Shown here piece by piece: positions 1-7,619 of a DNA stretch of 64,000 nucleotides. Both the position numbers and the translations under genes were made by a program. Origin of the DNA: Ruegeria atlantica (GTDB lineage Bacteria > Pseudomonadota > Alphaproteobacteria > Rhodobacterales > Rhodobacteraceae); the NCBI RefSeq assembly GCF_013032455.1, contig NZ_WQCF01000008.1, positions 62,001 through 126,000 of the forward strand, read 5' to 3'. The first letter of the stretch is position 1; every line of letters begins with the position of its first letter. The notes under the pieces were generated by a model. The model was not told the origin of the DNA and made no database searches. It saw only the letters and a list, made by a program, of their open reading frames with translations.

Positions 1-255
1 GTGGTTAAAGTGAACTTTGCCCATGTAATGATGCGCCGCTTGACTATTACAGGCAGCACCTTGCGCCCGCAAAGTGATCTGGCCAAAGCAAGGATTGCTC
101 AGGATCTGCGAGAGGCGGTCTGGCCATTGCTGGACGCCGGGAGAATTGCGCCGGTGATGGACAGTGAGTTCGCGCTAGCTGATGCCGCCGCCGCGCATGC
201 GCATATGGAAAGCTCAAAACATATAGGTAAGATCGTTTTGAACGTGGCAGGTTAA
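1..255 (+). CDS. NAD(P)H-quinone oxidoreductase, zinc-binding dehydrogenase family (3' part only)
   Basis: Only the last 84 codons are inside the window; the frame is open to base 1, so the gene begins upstream. The tail resembles the C-terminus of PIG3-type quinone oxidoreductases of the MDR superfamily: RRLTITGSTLRPQS, then a WPLLDAGRI segment and a closing HMESSKHIGKIVL motif typical of the end of the Rossmann/GroES-like fold. These enzymes reduce quinones with NADPH in the cytoplasm. The catalytic and cofactor-binding part cannot be seen, so substrate cannot be judged. It converges on the DUF2189 gene 22 bp downstream. Confidence 0.85.
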   Translation: MVKVNFAHVMMRRLTITGSTLRPQSDLAKARIAQDLREAVWPLLDAGRIAPVMDSEFALADAAAAHAHMESSKHIGKIVLNVAG

Positions 256-277
256 CCTAAACAGCGCGCGGGCCGTT

Positions 278-1138
278 TCAGGCGACGGCCCGGCGATACA
301 GGTGCCATGTGGCGTGGCCCAGTACCGGCATAACGACGATCAGACCCAGAAGCATCGGAATCGCACCGATAGCCAACATCGCGGCGACGATAAAGCCCCA
401 TGCCAGAATGACTCTCGGATTGTGGCGCAGCACCCGGACCGAAGTCACAACCGCCACTGGCAGACCCACTTTGCGGTCCAGCAGTAACGGAAAGCTGACC
501 ACACTAATCGCCAGCGCGACCAGGGCAAACAGGAAGCCTACAGCGTTGCCGAATATGATCATCGTCCAGCCTGCTCCGGTAGTGAACACCTGTGTTACAA
601 ACGAGCCGAAGGATGTGGGTAGATCAGGGCCAAGCGTGTGCACAAAAATGCTCTGCGCGACCATCAGCCATATCAACAGCCACATGACCAGATAAAAGCC
701 TAGCATCAAAATGGCCCCGAACGAGGGTGATCTGAACACACCGAACGCGTCCAGCCAATGCACGTCGCCGCCTTGCTCACGTTTGCGGCTGATTTCATAC
801 AGGCCCACTGCGGCAACAGGGCCAATCAGGGCAAATCCCATAATCAGCGGGGCCAGCAATGGCACCATGTTGCGATTCAAGCCAAAGCCAAACATCAACA
901 AGCCCGCGATGGGGTAGATTAGAACGATGAATATGGCATCGGCCCGAGTTTCCAGAAAATCGTTATAACCCGCCCGCAAACAGGCTTTCAGATCCTGCAT
1001 TGTCAGGGTCTGCACCACCGGCAAGTGCCGTGTATCTGCGCTGCCGATGCGGTTCACGCTTTCTGCTATGTGATCGCCGGTCGCACTGATGTTTCTAGCG
1101 GCCCAGCTGATCGGGTTTCCAATCGTTTTGGCCATCAT
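278..1138 (-). CDS. DUF2189 family integral membrane protein
   Basis: This is a 286-residue protein with a hydrophilic N-terminus of about 65 residues followed by about six hydrophobic segments (near residues 68-90, 93-118, 140-165, 190-222, 240-262 and the end), as in the DUF2189 family of inner-membrane proteins, whose function is not known. The closing segment VLGHATWHLYRRAV is characteristic of the family. I chose the first of two adjacent ATG codons (1138 and 1135) because GGGAGAGG lies just upstream; the longer reading from 1156 begins inside or before that ribosome site and is unlikely. It is transcribed alone, divergently from the quinone oxidoreductase at 1328. Confidence 0.8.
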   Translation of the reverse strand: MMAKTIGNPISWAARNISATGDHIAESVNRIGSADTRHLPVVQTLTMQDLKACLRAGYNDFLETRADAIFIVLIYPIAGLLMFGFGLNRNMVPLLAPLIMGFALIGPVAAVGLYEISRKREQGGDVHWLDAFGVFRSPSFGAILMLGFYLVMWLLIWLMVAQSIFVHTLGPDLPTSFGSFVTQVFTTGAGWTMIIFGNAVGFLFALVALAISVVSFPLLLDRKVGLPVAVVTSVRVLRHNPRVILAWGFIVAAMLAIGAIPMLLGLIVVMPVLGHATWHLYRRAVA

Positions 1139-1316
1139 TTTCCTCTCCCTTTGCATTGCAGCGCAGCAGAGTGGATCCGGAGACAGTTACCCTTGGCCGG
1201 ACCAGCCAGCAACGCCCGACGAATAGTATAGCACATTTTTTCACCTTGCGGTTGCGTGATGCAGATTCGAGCCGATTGCCCTTATTTTCAGGCGTGTTAG
1301 CTTGGGGTCAGGCAAC

Positions 1317-1322
1317 AGGAGG
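1317..1322 (+). promoter_or_regulatory. Ribosome binding site of the quinone oxidoreductase at 1328
   Basis: A consensus AGGAGG lies five bases before the ATG at 1328 and fixes that start. Confidence 0.8.
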
Positions 1323-1327
1323 TCAGC

Positions 1328-2311
1328 ATGCAGCAAACGGCAAGAACCGTCGTCATTCATGAACACGGCGGCCCCGAAGTTCTGAAGATCGAAGACCGAC
1401 CCGTGGGCGATCCCGGCCCCGGTGAGGTCCGTATCCGCCATCACGCCTGCGGGCTGAATTTCATTGATGTTTATCAGCGGACGGGGCTCTATCCGTTAAG
1501 CCTTCCGCACCCGTTGGGTATGGAAGCCGCTGGCGTGATCGAGGCTGTCGGCGAAGGGGTAACCCATCTTGAGCCCGGTCAGCGCGCAGCCTATGCCGCC
1601 GCGCCTGCCGGGGCCTACTCTGAGGCGCGCGTAATGAATGCCGCACAGGTGTGCCCGTTGCCTGATGGGATTTCTTACGACGCGGCGGCGGCAATGATGC
1701 TCAAGGGAATGACGGTTGAATATCTGTTTCATCGAACGACACCGCTAAAGCGCGGCGACACAGTCTTGTTTCATGCGGCTGCAGGCGGGGTTGGGTTGAT
1801 TGCCTGCCAGTGGGCCAAATCAGAAGGGATCACTCTGATCGGCACGGCCGGGACGGACGACAAATGCAGCCTGGCGCGGTTCAACGGCGCGACCCATTGC
1901 ATCAACTATCGCACCGAGAACTTTGCCGAGAGGGTGGCTGAGATCACTAGCGGCGAAGGAGTGGATGTGGTGATGGACTCGATCGGGGCCAGCACGTTCA
2001 ACGGATCTCTGGATAGTCTGAAACCACTGGGGATGATGATTTCCTTCGGCAATGCCTCGGGGCCGGTGCCGCTTATGGATATCGGGATTTTGGCCAAGAA
2101 GGGGTCGCTTAAGATCACGCGGCCAACCTTGTTCACCCATATTGCCGATAGCGCGGTCTGCCAGGCGATGGCCCGGCGTCTGTGCGGTAAGGTCGAGGGT
2201 GGAGAAGTGAAGATTCACATTGACCAGCGTTTCCCGCTGGATCAGGTGGCTGACGCGCATCGTGCACTTGAGGCGCGGCAAACCACCGGCAGTACGGTAT
2301 TGGAACTGTAA
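1328..2311 (+). CDS. qor: NADPH:quinone reductase (Qor family)
   Basis: A complete 327-residue MDR-superfamily oxidoreductase. The N-terminal GroES-like part carries GLNFIDVYQRTGLYPL and PHPLGMEAAGVIEAVG, and the nucleotide-binding part carries the AAAGGVGLIACQWAK motif (an AxxGGVG variant of the Rossmann loop used for NADPH). Zinc ligands of the alcohol-dehydrogenase branch are absent, as expected for Qor. It would reduce quinones or related carbonyl compounds in the cytoplasm. Length matches E. coli Qor (327 residues). The start has a perfect AGGAGG site. It is not obviously in an operon; the YHS gene downstream is on the other strand. Confidence 0.9.
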   Translation: MQQTARTVVIHEHGGPEVLKIEDRPVGDPGPGEVRIRHHACGLNFIDVYQRTGLYPLSLPHPLGMEAAGVIEAVGEGVTHLEPGQRAAYAAAPAGAYSEARVMNAAQVCPLPDGISYDAAAAMMLKGMTVEYLFHRTTPLKRGDTVLFHAAAGGVGLIACQWAKSEGITLIGTAGTDDKCSLARFNGATHCINYRTENFAERVAEITSGEGVDVVMDSIGASTFNGSLDSLKPLGMMISFGNASGPVPLMDIGILAKKGSLKITRPTLFTHIADSAVCQAMARRLCGKVEGGEVKIHIDQRFPLDQVADAHRALEARQTTGSTVLEL

Positions 2312-2391
2312 GGATGGTTGGCCCGACGTCATCGTGCCGGGTCTGATTTTTCCAAGTAGCTAATTGCGCCTCGGGCCAAGAACGGGAAATC

Positions 2392-2420
2392 AAAAAACGG
2401 CGACGGGGGATCCGTCGCCG
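2392..2420 (-). terminator. Rho-independent terminator of the YHS gene
   Basis: Perfect 9-bp inverted repeat CGGCGACGG (2398-2406) / CCGTCGCCG (2412-2420) with a 5-base loop. Read on the minus strand it is followed at once by six T (2397-2392), a textbook intrinsic terminator 23 bp after the YHS stop codon. The plus side has no T tract. Confidence 0.85.
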
Positions 2421-2443
2421 CAGTGTTGTCAGACGTCAGAGAG

Positions 2444-2917
2444 TTACTGCTGCAACTCTGCCGGAGTTTTGTCAGCAATGGTTTCCCAGTTGGTGCTGGC
2501 CTGCTCGATAAAGCCCGGGATATCACCTTCCCAACGTTCCTGAATGTCTTTCGACAGGTTCAGGTACAGCTTGTTGTCAACGATTTTCCAGTGGGTCGGG
2601 TCGCCGTCGAATTTAAAGCCCATCGCAGCGCCGAAGGCACAATAGCCACCATATGCCGGCAGGTATGCTTCTGGGTTTGCTTCAAACGCTACTTTGTTTT
2701 CTTCGTTGGCAAAGCGGTACAGCGCGTCATTGTGCAGTGCAGTGATGCGATAGTCGCCTTTGGCCGGTGCGCCTTCAGTGAAATAGGCAACAGGGTCGTA
2801 GCCCTGCATTGCCAGACCGGTCGAGCTTGCGTTCAGCTCAACGCCTGCGGCCAGCGCCGAGCTTGCAATTGCGACGGACAGGGCGACGCCGCCCAGAATG
2901 GATTTGAACTTGTTCAT
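2444..2917 (-). CDS. Secreted YHS domain protein
   Basis: A 157-residue protein with an N-terminal signal peptide (MNKFKSILGGVALSVAIASS followed by an ALA cleavage-like site) and a YHS-type domain: GYDPVAYF, then RFANEENKVAFEANPEAYLP and YGGYCAFG. YHS domains are small, often metal-related modules found in some metal-handling proteins; exported YHS proteins of this size are common in proteobacteria but their role is not established. I chose ATG 2917 because AAGG sits eight bases before it; the in-frame GTG at 2926 overlaps that site. It has its own terminator and a long leader with dyad symmetries (see the regulatory entry at 3038-3069). Confidence 0.85.
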   Translation of the reverse strand: MNKFKSILGGVALSVAIASSALAAGVELNASSTGLAMQGYDPVAYFTEGAPAKGDYRITALHNDALYRFANEENKVAFEANPEAYLPAYGGYCAFGAAMGFKFDGDPTHWKIVDNKLYLNLSKDIQERWEGDIPGFIEQASTNWETIADKTPAELQQ

Positions 2918-3037
2918 TTGTTTCACCTTTCGTGAACTGAGATACCGAATGACGCAGAAAATTGCGCTGTGGTATCCCGTTGAGATTGTTATGTCCGGGC
3001 GGCAATTGCCCGGTACGATCCCTAACTGGGCAGCGCT

Positions 3038-3069
3038 TTGATCACGTTCAAAGCAATCAATTGTGATTG
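3038..3069. promoter_or_regulatory. Two adjacent dyads upstream of the YHS gene, one FNR/CRP-like
   Basis: TTGATCACGTTCAA (3038-3051) matches the FNR/FnrL consensus TTGAT-N4-ATCAA at nine of ten defined positions. Three bases on, CAATCA-ATTG-TGATTG (3054-3069) is a perfect 6-bp dyad. They lie about 121-152 bp before the YHS ATG and about 45-75 bp before the stop of the neighbouring minus-strand small gene. Regulation by an FNR/CRP-family protein is an inference only. Confidence 0.35.
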
Positions 3070-3112
3070 TGCGGATACAAAGAGGGGCTGTTCAAAAATG
3101 CGCGAAGTGGGG

Positions 3113-3382
3113 TCATTCGTCGGGCTTAAATGCCAGCACGAAGTCGATGACTTTTTCTGAAGACATCTCGCATGGCCTCAACAAAGCTCCGCTGTCGCGT
3201 GTCAGATAGAGGTTGAGGCTGATGTAGTCGGTTCCGCCCAATTCGTGCGCGACCAATTTGTGGGATTTGCCCGAAACCTGTTCTGACCGGCTGACAATGT
3301 AGCGACGGCCATTGCTCTGCCCCGTCGATGATCCCGACGGGATGGCGAAGAACGCAGACAGGAAAGAGTCAGGTGCGCTCAA
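3113..3382 (-). CDS. Small conserved-looking protein of unknown function, coupled to plsY
   Basis: An 89-residue product with no motif I recognise; it is fairly polar with Ser/Arg-rich centre (GRRYIVSRSEQVSGKSHKLV) and ends FVLAFKPDE. The suggested start is a TTG at 3382 that overlaps the plsY stop as TTGA, the same kind of coupling used throughout this operon; the open frame extends further upstream to 3445 but that part is read inside plsY. No signal peptide or membrane segment. Its position as last gene of the pyrB-plsY operon is the only clue to its role. Confidence in the gene is moderate and in the start low. Confidence 0.5.
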   Translation of the reverse strand: MSAPDSFLSAFFAIPSGSSTGQSNGRRYIVSRSEQVSGKSHKLVAHELGGTDYISLNLYLTRDSGALLRPCEMSSEKVIDFVLAFKPDE

Positions 3383-3984
3383 GACTGGCCGATTTTTGGC
3401 TCGGTGCCTGCCTTGATCCGGGCCAGATTGGCGCTGTGGCGCCAATAGACCAGCAGGGTCAAAATAATGCCCAGCAAGAAGGTAGAGCCATCAGTCAGCA
3501 CAATGACCCAGATGGTCGAAAAGGCTGCAGCGAGAAGTGCTCCGAGGGACGAAATCCTCCAGATAGCGGCAGCCACCAACCACGTCAGGCAGCACGCCAC
3601 GCCCACGCGCCAGTCCAGTGCCAGCCACAAACCCAGAAAGGTAGCCACACCCTTGCCGCCCTTGAAGCTTAGCCAGACGGGAAAGCAATGGCCCAGAAAC
3701 GCGGCCAATGCGGCAATCTGGGCGGCGTCTTCCCCAGCTAATGCGCGCGCCAGCAGCACGGCCACCGCGCCTTTGGCTGCGTCGAATATCAGTGTCAGTG
3801 CAGCCGCGGCCTTGTTGCCGGTACGCAAAACATTGGTCGCGCCGATATTGCCGGACCCGATATTGCGCAAATTGCCCAGCCCCATGACCTTGGCAATGAT
3901 CATGCCAAAAGGGATCGAGCCCATCAGATAACCAAGCGCGGCCCAGAGGATAAGCTGGGTTATCGAACTGTCGAAGGGGGGCAT
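3379..3984 (-). CDS. plsY: Glycerol-3-phosphate acyltransferase PlsY
   Basis: A 201-residue, five-segment membrane enzyme that transfers an acyl group from acyl-phosphate to glycerol-3-phosphate, giving lysophosphatidate, the first step of phospholipid synthesis. The three family motifs are present: YLMGSIPFGMII near residue 20, GSGNIGATNVLR near 42-53, and the FKGGKGVAT glycine loop near residue 105. The ATG shares one base with the stop of the upstream pyrC-like gene (TGATG), so it is translated as part of the pyr operon. Length is usual for the family. Confidence 0.95.
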   Translation of the reverse strand: MPPFDSSITQLILWAALGYLMGSIPFGMIIAKVMGLGNLRNIGSGNIGATNVLRTGNKAAAALTLIFDAAKGAVAVLLARALAGEDAAQIAALAAFLGHCFPVWLSFKGGKGVATFLGLWLALDWRVGVACCLTWLVAAAIWRISSLGALLAAAFSTIWVIVLTDGSTFLLGIILTLLVYWRHSANLARIKAGTEPKIGQS

Positions 3985-5264
3985 CAGGATCTCCGGTAAA
4001 CTTCTTGGCCTGCAACATAAGTTGCTGTGACCTTACCCTGCATCCGCTGGCCGTCAAACGGTGTGTTCTGCGATTTTGATTTTAGCGAAAACCGGTCCAG
4101 CACAAAGGGCACATCCGGGTCGAACAGCACCAGATCGGCGGGTGCACCTTCGGTCAGGCGACCGCAGTCGAGCCCCAGTCGTTTTGCCGGGTTCAGCGCC
4201 ATGGCCCGGAACAGGGTCGGCAGGTCCAGCTGCTCCGAATGATACAGGCGCAGAGCCGCTGGCAGCAGTGTTTCCAGTGCCACTGCGCCCGAGGCCGCCT
4301 CTTCAAACGGCAGGCGCTTGCTTTCCTCGTCCTGAGGTGTGTGCATGGAGCTGAGGATGTCGATAAGTCCAGTCCGCACCGCCTCGATCACCGCCTGACG
4401 GTCGTCCTCGGACCGCAGCGGCGGCTTCACTTTGAAGAATGTGCGATAATCGGCGACGTCCATTTCATTCAGCGTCAGGTGGTGGATTGAGGTTCCCGCA
4501 GTGATGTCCAGCCCGTTGCGCTTGGCCCGTTCCAGCGCGGGCAGGGCGCGTGCGGTGGTGATCTGATCGGCATGGTATTTGGCGCCGGTCATCTCTAGCA
4601 GAGCGATGTCACGGTCCAGACCCATCCGCTCGGCCATGGGCGAGACGGCAGGCAATCCACGCAGGGTGGCGAACTTGCCGCTGGTGGCGGCTGCTCCGGC
4701 GCTGAGAACGGGTTCCTGCGGGTGTGCGATAACCAGTGCGCCGCATGAGCGGGCATAGGTCAGGGCGCGGGAAAATACCTTGGTATTGGCCACGACATGG
4801 TCGCAATCGGTAAACGCAACCGCTCCGGCATCCTGCAGGAAGCCGATCTCGGTCATCTCACGGCCATCACGGCCTTTGGTCAAAGCCGCCATTGGCAGCA
4901 CGTTGACCGGCGTATCCGCCTGCGCGCGGCGGGTGACGAACTCTAGACTTTCCGGCGTATCAATGGCGGGGCTGGTATCGGGGCGAGTGATAATGGTGGT
5001 CACCCCCCCGGCTGCCGCCGCCAGACCGGCAGATTTATAACTTTCCTTATGGCGCTCGCCCGGTTCGCAGACCTTTACGCCGATATCGACAATGCCGGGC
5101 GCCAAGCACTGGCCGCCGCAGTCGACGATCTGTGCATCCGACGCGGGGACATCTCCATCGCCCCGCGCGGTAATCCGACCATTGCTCACGTTTAGCCAAC
5201 CCAGGCTGTCGGTGCCGGATTCCGGGTCAATCAGGCGGGCGTTTGTGAAAAGAGCGTCAGTCAT
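3984..5264 (-). CDS. pyrC: Dihydroorotase homologue, probably non-catalytic (PyrC'-type)
   Basis: A 426-residue amidohydrolase of the type I dihydroorotase family; active enzymes interconvert carbamoyl-aspartate and dihydroorotate in pyrimidine synthesis. Here the metal site is gone: where active enzymes have HxH before REPG, this protein reads VDIGVKVCEPG (G62, K64); the YHxxH metal histidine is Q234 (YHADQ); the catalytic Asp of the DHAPH motif is M307 (SSMHTPQ). The fold-level motifs (ERHKES, ARALPALERAKRNGLDITAG, KVKPPLRSEDDR, PFEEAASGAVALE) remain. Pseudomonas has such inactive PyrC' proteins that serve as partners of aspartate carbamoyltransferase. pyrB is in the same operon, so a structural role is the best inference; databases would probably label it simply dihydroorotase. 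Confidence 0.85.
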   Translation of the reverse strand: MTDALFTNARLIDPESGTDSLGWLNVSNGRITARGDGDVPASDAQIVDCGGQCLAPGIVDIGVKVCEPGERHKESYKSAGLAAAAGGVTTIITRPDTSPAIDTPESLEFVTRRAQADTPVNVLPMAALTKGRDGREMTEIGFLQDAGAVAFTDCDHVVANTKVFSRALTYARSCGALVIAHPQEPVLSAGAAATSGKFATLRGLPAVSPMAERMGLDRDIALLEMTGAKYHADQITTARALPALERAKRNGLDITAGTSIHHLTLNEMDVADYRTFFKVKPPLRSEDDRQAVIEAVRTGLIDILSSMHTPQDEESKRLPFEEAASGAVALETLLPAALRLYHSEQLDLPTLFRAMALNPAKRLGLDCGRLTEGAPADLVLFDPDVPFVLDRFSLKSKSQNTPFDGQRMQGKVTATYVAGQEVYRRS

Positions 5265-5722
5265 TTCGTGGCCTCTTGGGCTTGGTGCAATGCCTTCAAC
5301 GCGGCATCCGGGTTCAATAGGTGCTCAAACGAGAAATACGGGTGGCCGTCAAAGGCCACTCCTTCGCGTTTTTCTGAGAAATGGAGGAAGCGATCGATTG
5401 TCAGGTTTTTCGATTTGATGTGCTTGTTGATTTCCCAAGCGTTTTGCGAGGTCACTACGTAGTAGCGAGACTTTCGGGTATAGCGATCTCCAAAGAGCAC
5501 GAAACCAAAGAAACCCGTGCAAAGAAGCAGCTTCCAAAAGTCCCAGGGTGTTTCAATGATCCAAGGGCTGGCAAGCCACAACCCTACAGTCAGAACGATC
5601 GTACTCTTGTACAGATGTCTGAAGCGCGACGGGAAAAACGTCTGATCAGGCTGGCTAAACCACAAAACTTCTTCATCCTTGGGAATTTGTGATTGCCACC
5701 AATCGTCGTTGGAATCCGTCAT
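5261..5722 (-). CDS. Membrane protein of unknown function, possible bacterial PH-like domain
   Basis: A 153-residue protein with a polar N-terminus (DEEVLWFSQPDQTFFPSR), two hydrophobic segments near residues 40-56 and 63-78, and a soluble C-terminal half beginning SRYYVVTSQNAWEINK. The order (short WxxxP-type start, hairpin of two membrane segments, beta-rich tail) resembles bacterial PH-domain membrane proteins, but that is weak inference. It overlaps both neighbours by 4 bp, so it is an operon member. Its DNA is visibly less GC-rich (about 50% in sampled rows) than the flanking genes (about 65%), suggesting later acquisition or relaxed constraint. Confidence 0.7.
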   Translation of the reverse strand: MTDSNDDWWQSQIPKDEEVLWFSQPDQTFFPSRFRHLYKSTIVLTVGLWLASPWIIETPWDFWKLLLCTGFFGFVLFGDRYTRKSRYYVVTSQNAWEINKHIKSKNLTIDRFLHFSEKREGVAFDGHPYFSFEHLLNPDAALKALHQAQEATK

Positions 5723-6105
5723 CCAATCGCCCTTTCGATTGCGGCCTTGGTGGCGGCTGGGTCCGCCTGGTATTTGATCAGGTGTTTGTCACCGCCTTTG
5801 GTGACGATCTGGACAAAGCTGCCCATGGTATTGACTGCTTTGATCTGATTCAGCGCGACCTTGCGGGGGCCGGGGCCGGTTAGGGTGGTCTCGGTCATTT
5901 CCCATGTGGCGACCAGTTCTTCCGAGGCCAGATACCATGCGCGAATGCCTATGGCGGCAAGACCCGCAGGTGCGCCGGTCCAGGGATAGGGGTTGCCGAT
6001 TAGCCATAGAACGATCATCGCCCCCGCCATCGCCACGGCGGCCATCCATGCGTTGGTGCGGATATAGGCCCCTTTATCAGGAGCGAAAGTCACAGGATCA
6101 GCCAC
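5719..6105 (-). CDS. Membrane protein of unknown function, possible PH-like domain
   Basis: A 128-residue protein with two hydrophobic segments (WMAAVAMAGAMIVLWLIG and the stretch around residues 42-58) followed by a short soluble domain: ATWEMTETTLTGPGPRKVAL, KAVNTMGSFVQIVTKGGDKHLIKY. The second half reads like the strand-turn-strand pattern of small bacterial PH domains that read a membrane-anchored context. Start at 6105 overlaps the previous gene by 16 bp; its stop overlaps the next ATG. No function known. Together with the neighbour at 5261 it forms a pair of similar topology, perhaps related by old duplication, although I see no clear sequence identity. Confidence 0.7.
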   Translation of the reverse strand: MADPVTFAPDKGAYIRTNAWMAAVAMAGAMIVLWLIGNPYPWTGAPAGLAAIGIRAWYLASEELVATWEMTETTLTGPGPRKVALNQIKAVNTMGSFVQIVTKGGDKHLIKYQADPAATKAAIERAIG

Positions 6106-6608
6106 AGTGCACCTCCGATGGCCAAAAGGAGCACCAGCGCCAGAAAGGCCGAGCCGATGCGGCGGGGTTTATCGTCTTGCGGTGCGGTCTGAGGGGCCGA
6201 GTACGGTTTCGCGCTTTCGGTTGCGATTGGTCCACCGGTCCAGTTGGTCGCCTCTTCGGTGAAAGGGCCAAAAAGGTGCAGCCGCCGGTCAGGGATCAGA
6301 GTGGCCGCGCGCCCACCAAAGGCTGCGCTGCGAACCACCATGACCCAACCTGTTATAGCGTCAAGCGCAATGCGATCCAGCTGGTCGGCCGACACACCGC
6401 AGCCTTCATTTAGATAACCGTACAGCCCAAGATCTTCGAGGTCGGAAACAGGGAAGACATCGATTTGATTCATATCCAGCCCGGCGACCCCCAGAACTTG
6501 ATCGGCGGCACCGGGTTCGCGCAGGAACATCGCCTCTTCCGGGCGCATGTTCAGCGCGAACAGGCGGATTACGCCATGTTCATGAGGGGCTACGGCCAGA
6601 TCGTTCAT
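6090..6608 (-). CDS. Conserved-looking protein of unknown function with C-terminal membrane anchor
   Basis: A 172-residue protein: a soluble N-terminal domain of about 115 residues ([39 protein letters not shown]), a Pro/Thr/Ala linker, and a single hydrophobic tail helix [20 protein letters not shown], suggesting a tail-anchored protein facing the cytoplasm. No motif I recognise. Its ATG overlaps the pyrB stop (ATGA), so it is the second gene of the operon. The placement directly after pyrB makes a link to carbamoyl-aspartate metabolism or to assembly of the PyrB complex conceivable, but nothing in the sequence proves it. Confidence 0.7.
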   Translation of the reverse strand: MNDLAVAPHEHGVIRLFALNMRPEEAMFLREPGAADQVLGVAGLDMNQIDVFPVSDLEDLGLYGYLNEGCGVSADQLDRIALDAITGWVMVVRSAAFGGRAATLIPDRRLHLFGPFTEEATNWTGGPIATESAKPYSAPQTAPQDDKPRRIGSAFLALVLLLAIGGALWLIL

Positions 6609-7540
6609 GCGGCCTCGCGCAGGTTGCGGGCCAGCAGTTCCATTGCAGCCATTCGAACGGCGACGCCCATCTCAACCTGTTCCTGAATGACGGATCGGTT
6701 GATGTCATCAGCTAGCGTGCCGTCAATCTCGACACCCCGGTTCATCGGGCCGGGATGCATGACGATGGCGTCGGGCTTGGCTTGTGCCAGCTTGGCGGCG
6801 TCCAGACCGTAGCGGTGGTAGTATTCGCGCTCGGATGGAATAAAGCCGCCATCCATCCGCTCTTTCTGAAGGCGCAGCATCATCACGACGTCGACATCTT
6901 TTAAGCCCTCGTTCATGTCGTCGTATATCTCGGCACCGAAATCGGCAAAGTGGCCGGGCACCAGTGTAGGTGGGCCGATCAGGCGAATTCGGTTTTCCAT
7001 CTTTCCCAACAGGATCAGGTTCGAGCGGGCCACGCGGGAATGCGCGACATCGCCGCAAATGGCGATGTTCAGTCGGTGCAGGCGACCTTTGGCACGGCGA
7101 ATGGTCAACGCATCCAGTAGCGCCTGCGTTGGATGTTCGTGCTTGCCATCGCCCGCGTTTAGCACGGCGCAGTTCACTTTTTGCGCCAACAAGTCGACCG
7201 CGCCGGAATGCGGATGCCGCACCACCAGCAGATCTGGATGCATCGCGTTCAGCGTCATTGCCGTGTCGATTAGGGTCTCGCCCTTTTTGATCGAGCTGGC
7301 CTGCATCGCCATGTTCATTACATCCGCGCCCAGCCGCTTGCCAGCAATCTCAAAACTGGCCTGCGTGCGAGTTGAGTTCTCAAAGAACATGTTGATCTGC
7401 GTTAGTCCCGACAGCACATCAGAATGCTTGGTCGACTGGCGGTTCATGTCGACATATTTCTCGGCCAAATCAAGAATGGCGGTGATATCGGACTGCGACA
7501 GGTGCTCGATGCCAAGAAGGTGACGATGGGCGAAACGCAT
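6605..7540 (-). CDS. pyrB: Aspartate carbamoyltransferase catalytic chain
   Basis: A 311-residue enzyme condensing carbamoyl phosphate with aspartate, the committed step of pyrimidine synthesis. The carbamoyl-phosphate loop is seen as [13 protein letters not shown], the second binding segment as HPHSG and [10 protein letters not shown], and the aspartate-side motif as [14 protein letters not shown] chose ATG 7540 ([15 protein letters not shown]) because AGGAG lies seven bases before it; the ATG at 7561 would precede that site. No regulatory chain gene (pyrI) is present. The inactive dihydroorotase homologue downstream in the same operon suggests a class B type PyrB-PyrC' complex. Confidence 0.95.
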   Translation of the reverse strand: MRFAHRHLLGIEHLSQSDITAILDLAEKYVDMNRQSTKHSDVLSGLTQINMFFENSTRTQASFEIAGKRLGADVMNMAMQASSIKKGETLIDTAMTLNAMHPDLLVVRHPHSGAVDLLAQKVNCAVLNAGDGKHEHPTQALLDALTIRRAKGRLHRLNIAICGDVAHSRVARSNLILLGKMENRIRLIGPPTLVPGHFADFGAEIYDDMNEGLKDVDVVMMLRLQKERMDGGFIPSEREYYHRYGLDAAKLAQAKPDAIVMHPGPMNRGVEIDGTLADDINRSVIQEQVEMGVAVRMAAMELLARNLREAA

Positions 7541-7598
7541 TGGCGGGCTCCTGTCTGACAATCGGGCCGCTTATAGGAAGCTGCGCGGGTCAAGGCAA

Positions 7599-7619
7599 CC
7601 TAAGGATCAGATCCTTAGG
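7599..7619. other. Near-perfect palindrome between the cysteine-rich gene and pyrB
   Basis: Arms CCTAAGGATC (7599-7608) and GATCCTTAGG (7610-7619) are exact inverted repeats around one base. The palindrome contains the stop codon of the cysteine-rich gene and lies 59 bp before the pyrB ATG. It could fold as an 8-bp stem with a 5-base loop, but no T tract follows on either strand, so it is either a weak terminator or a protein-binding site. Confidence 0.4.

Noticed and set aside
2941-2976. GATACC ... GGTATC inverted repeat in the YHS leader as a riboswitch
   Set aside because: Only six paired bases over a 24-base loop; I see no known riboswitch core, so it is left as unassigned.
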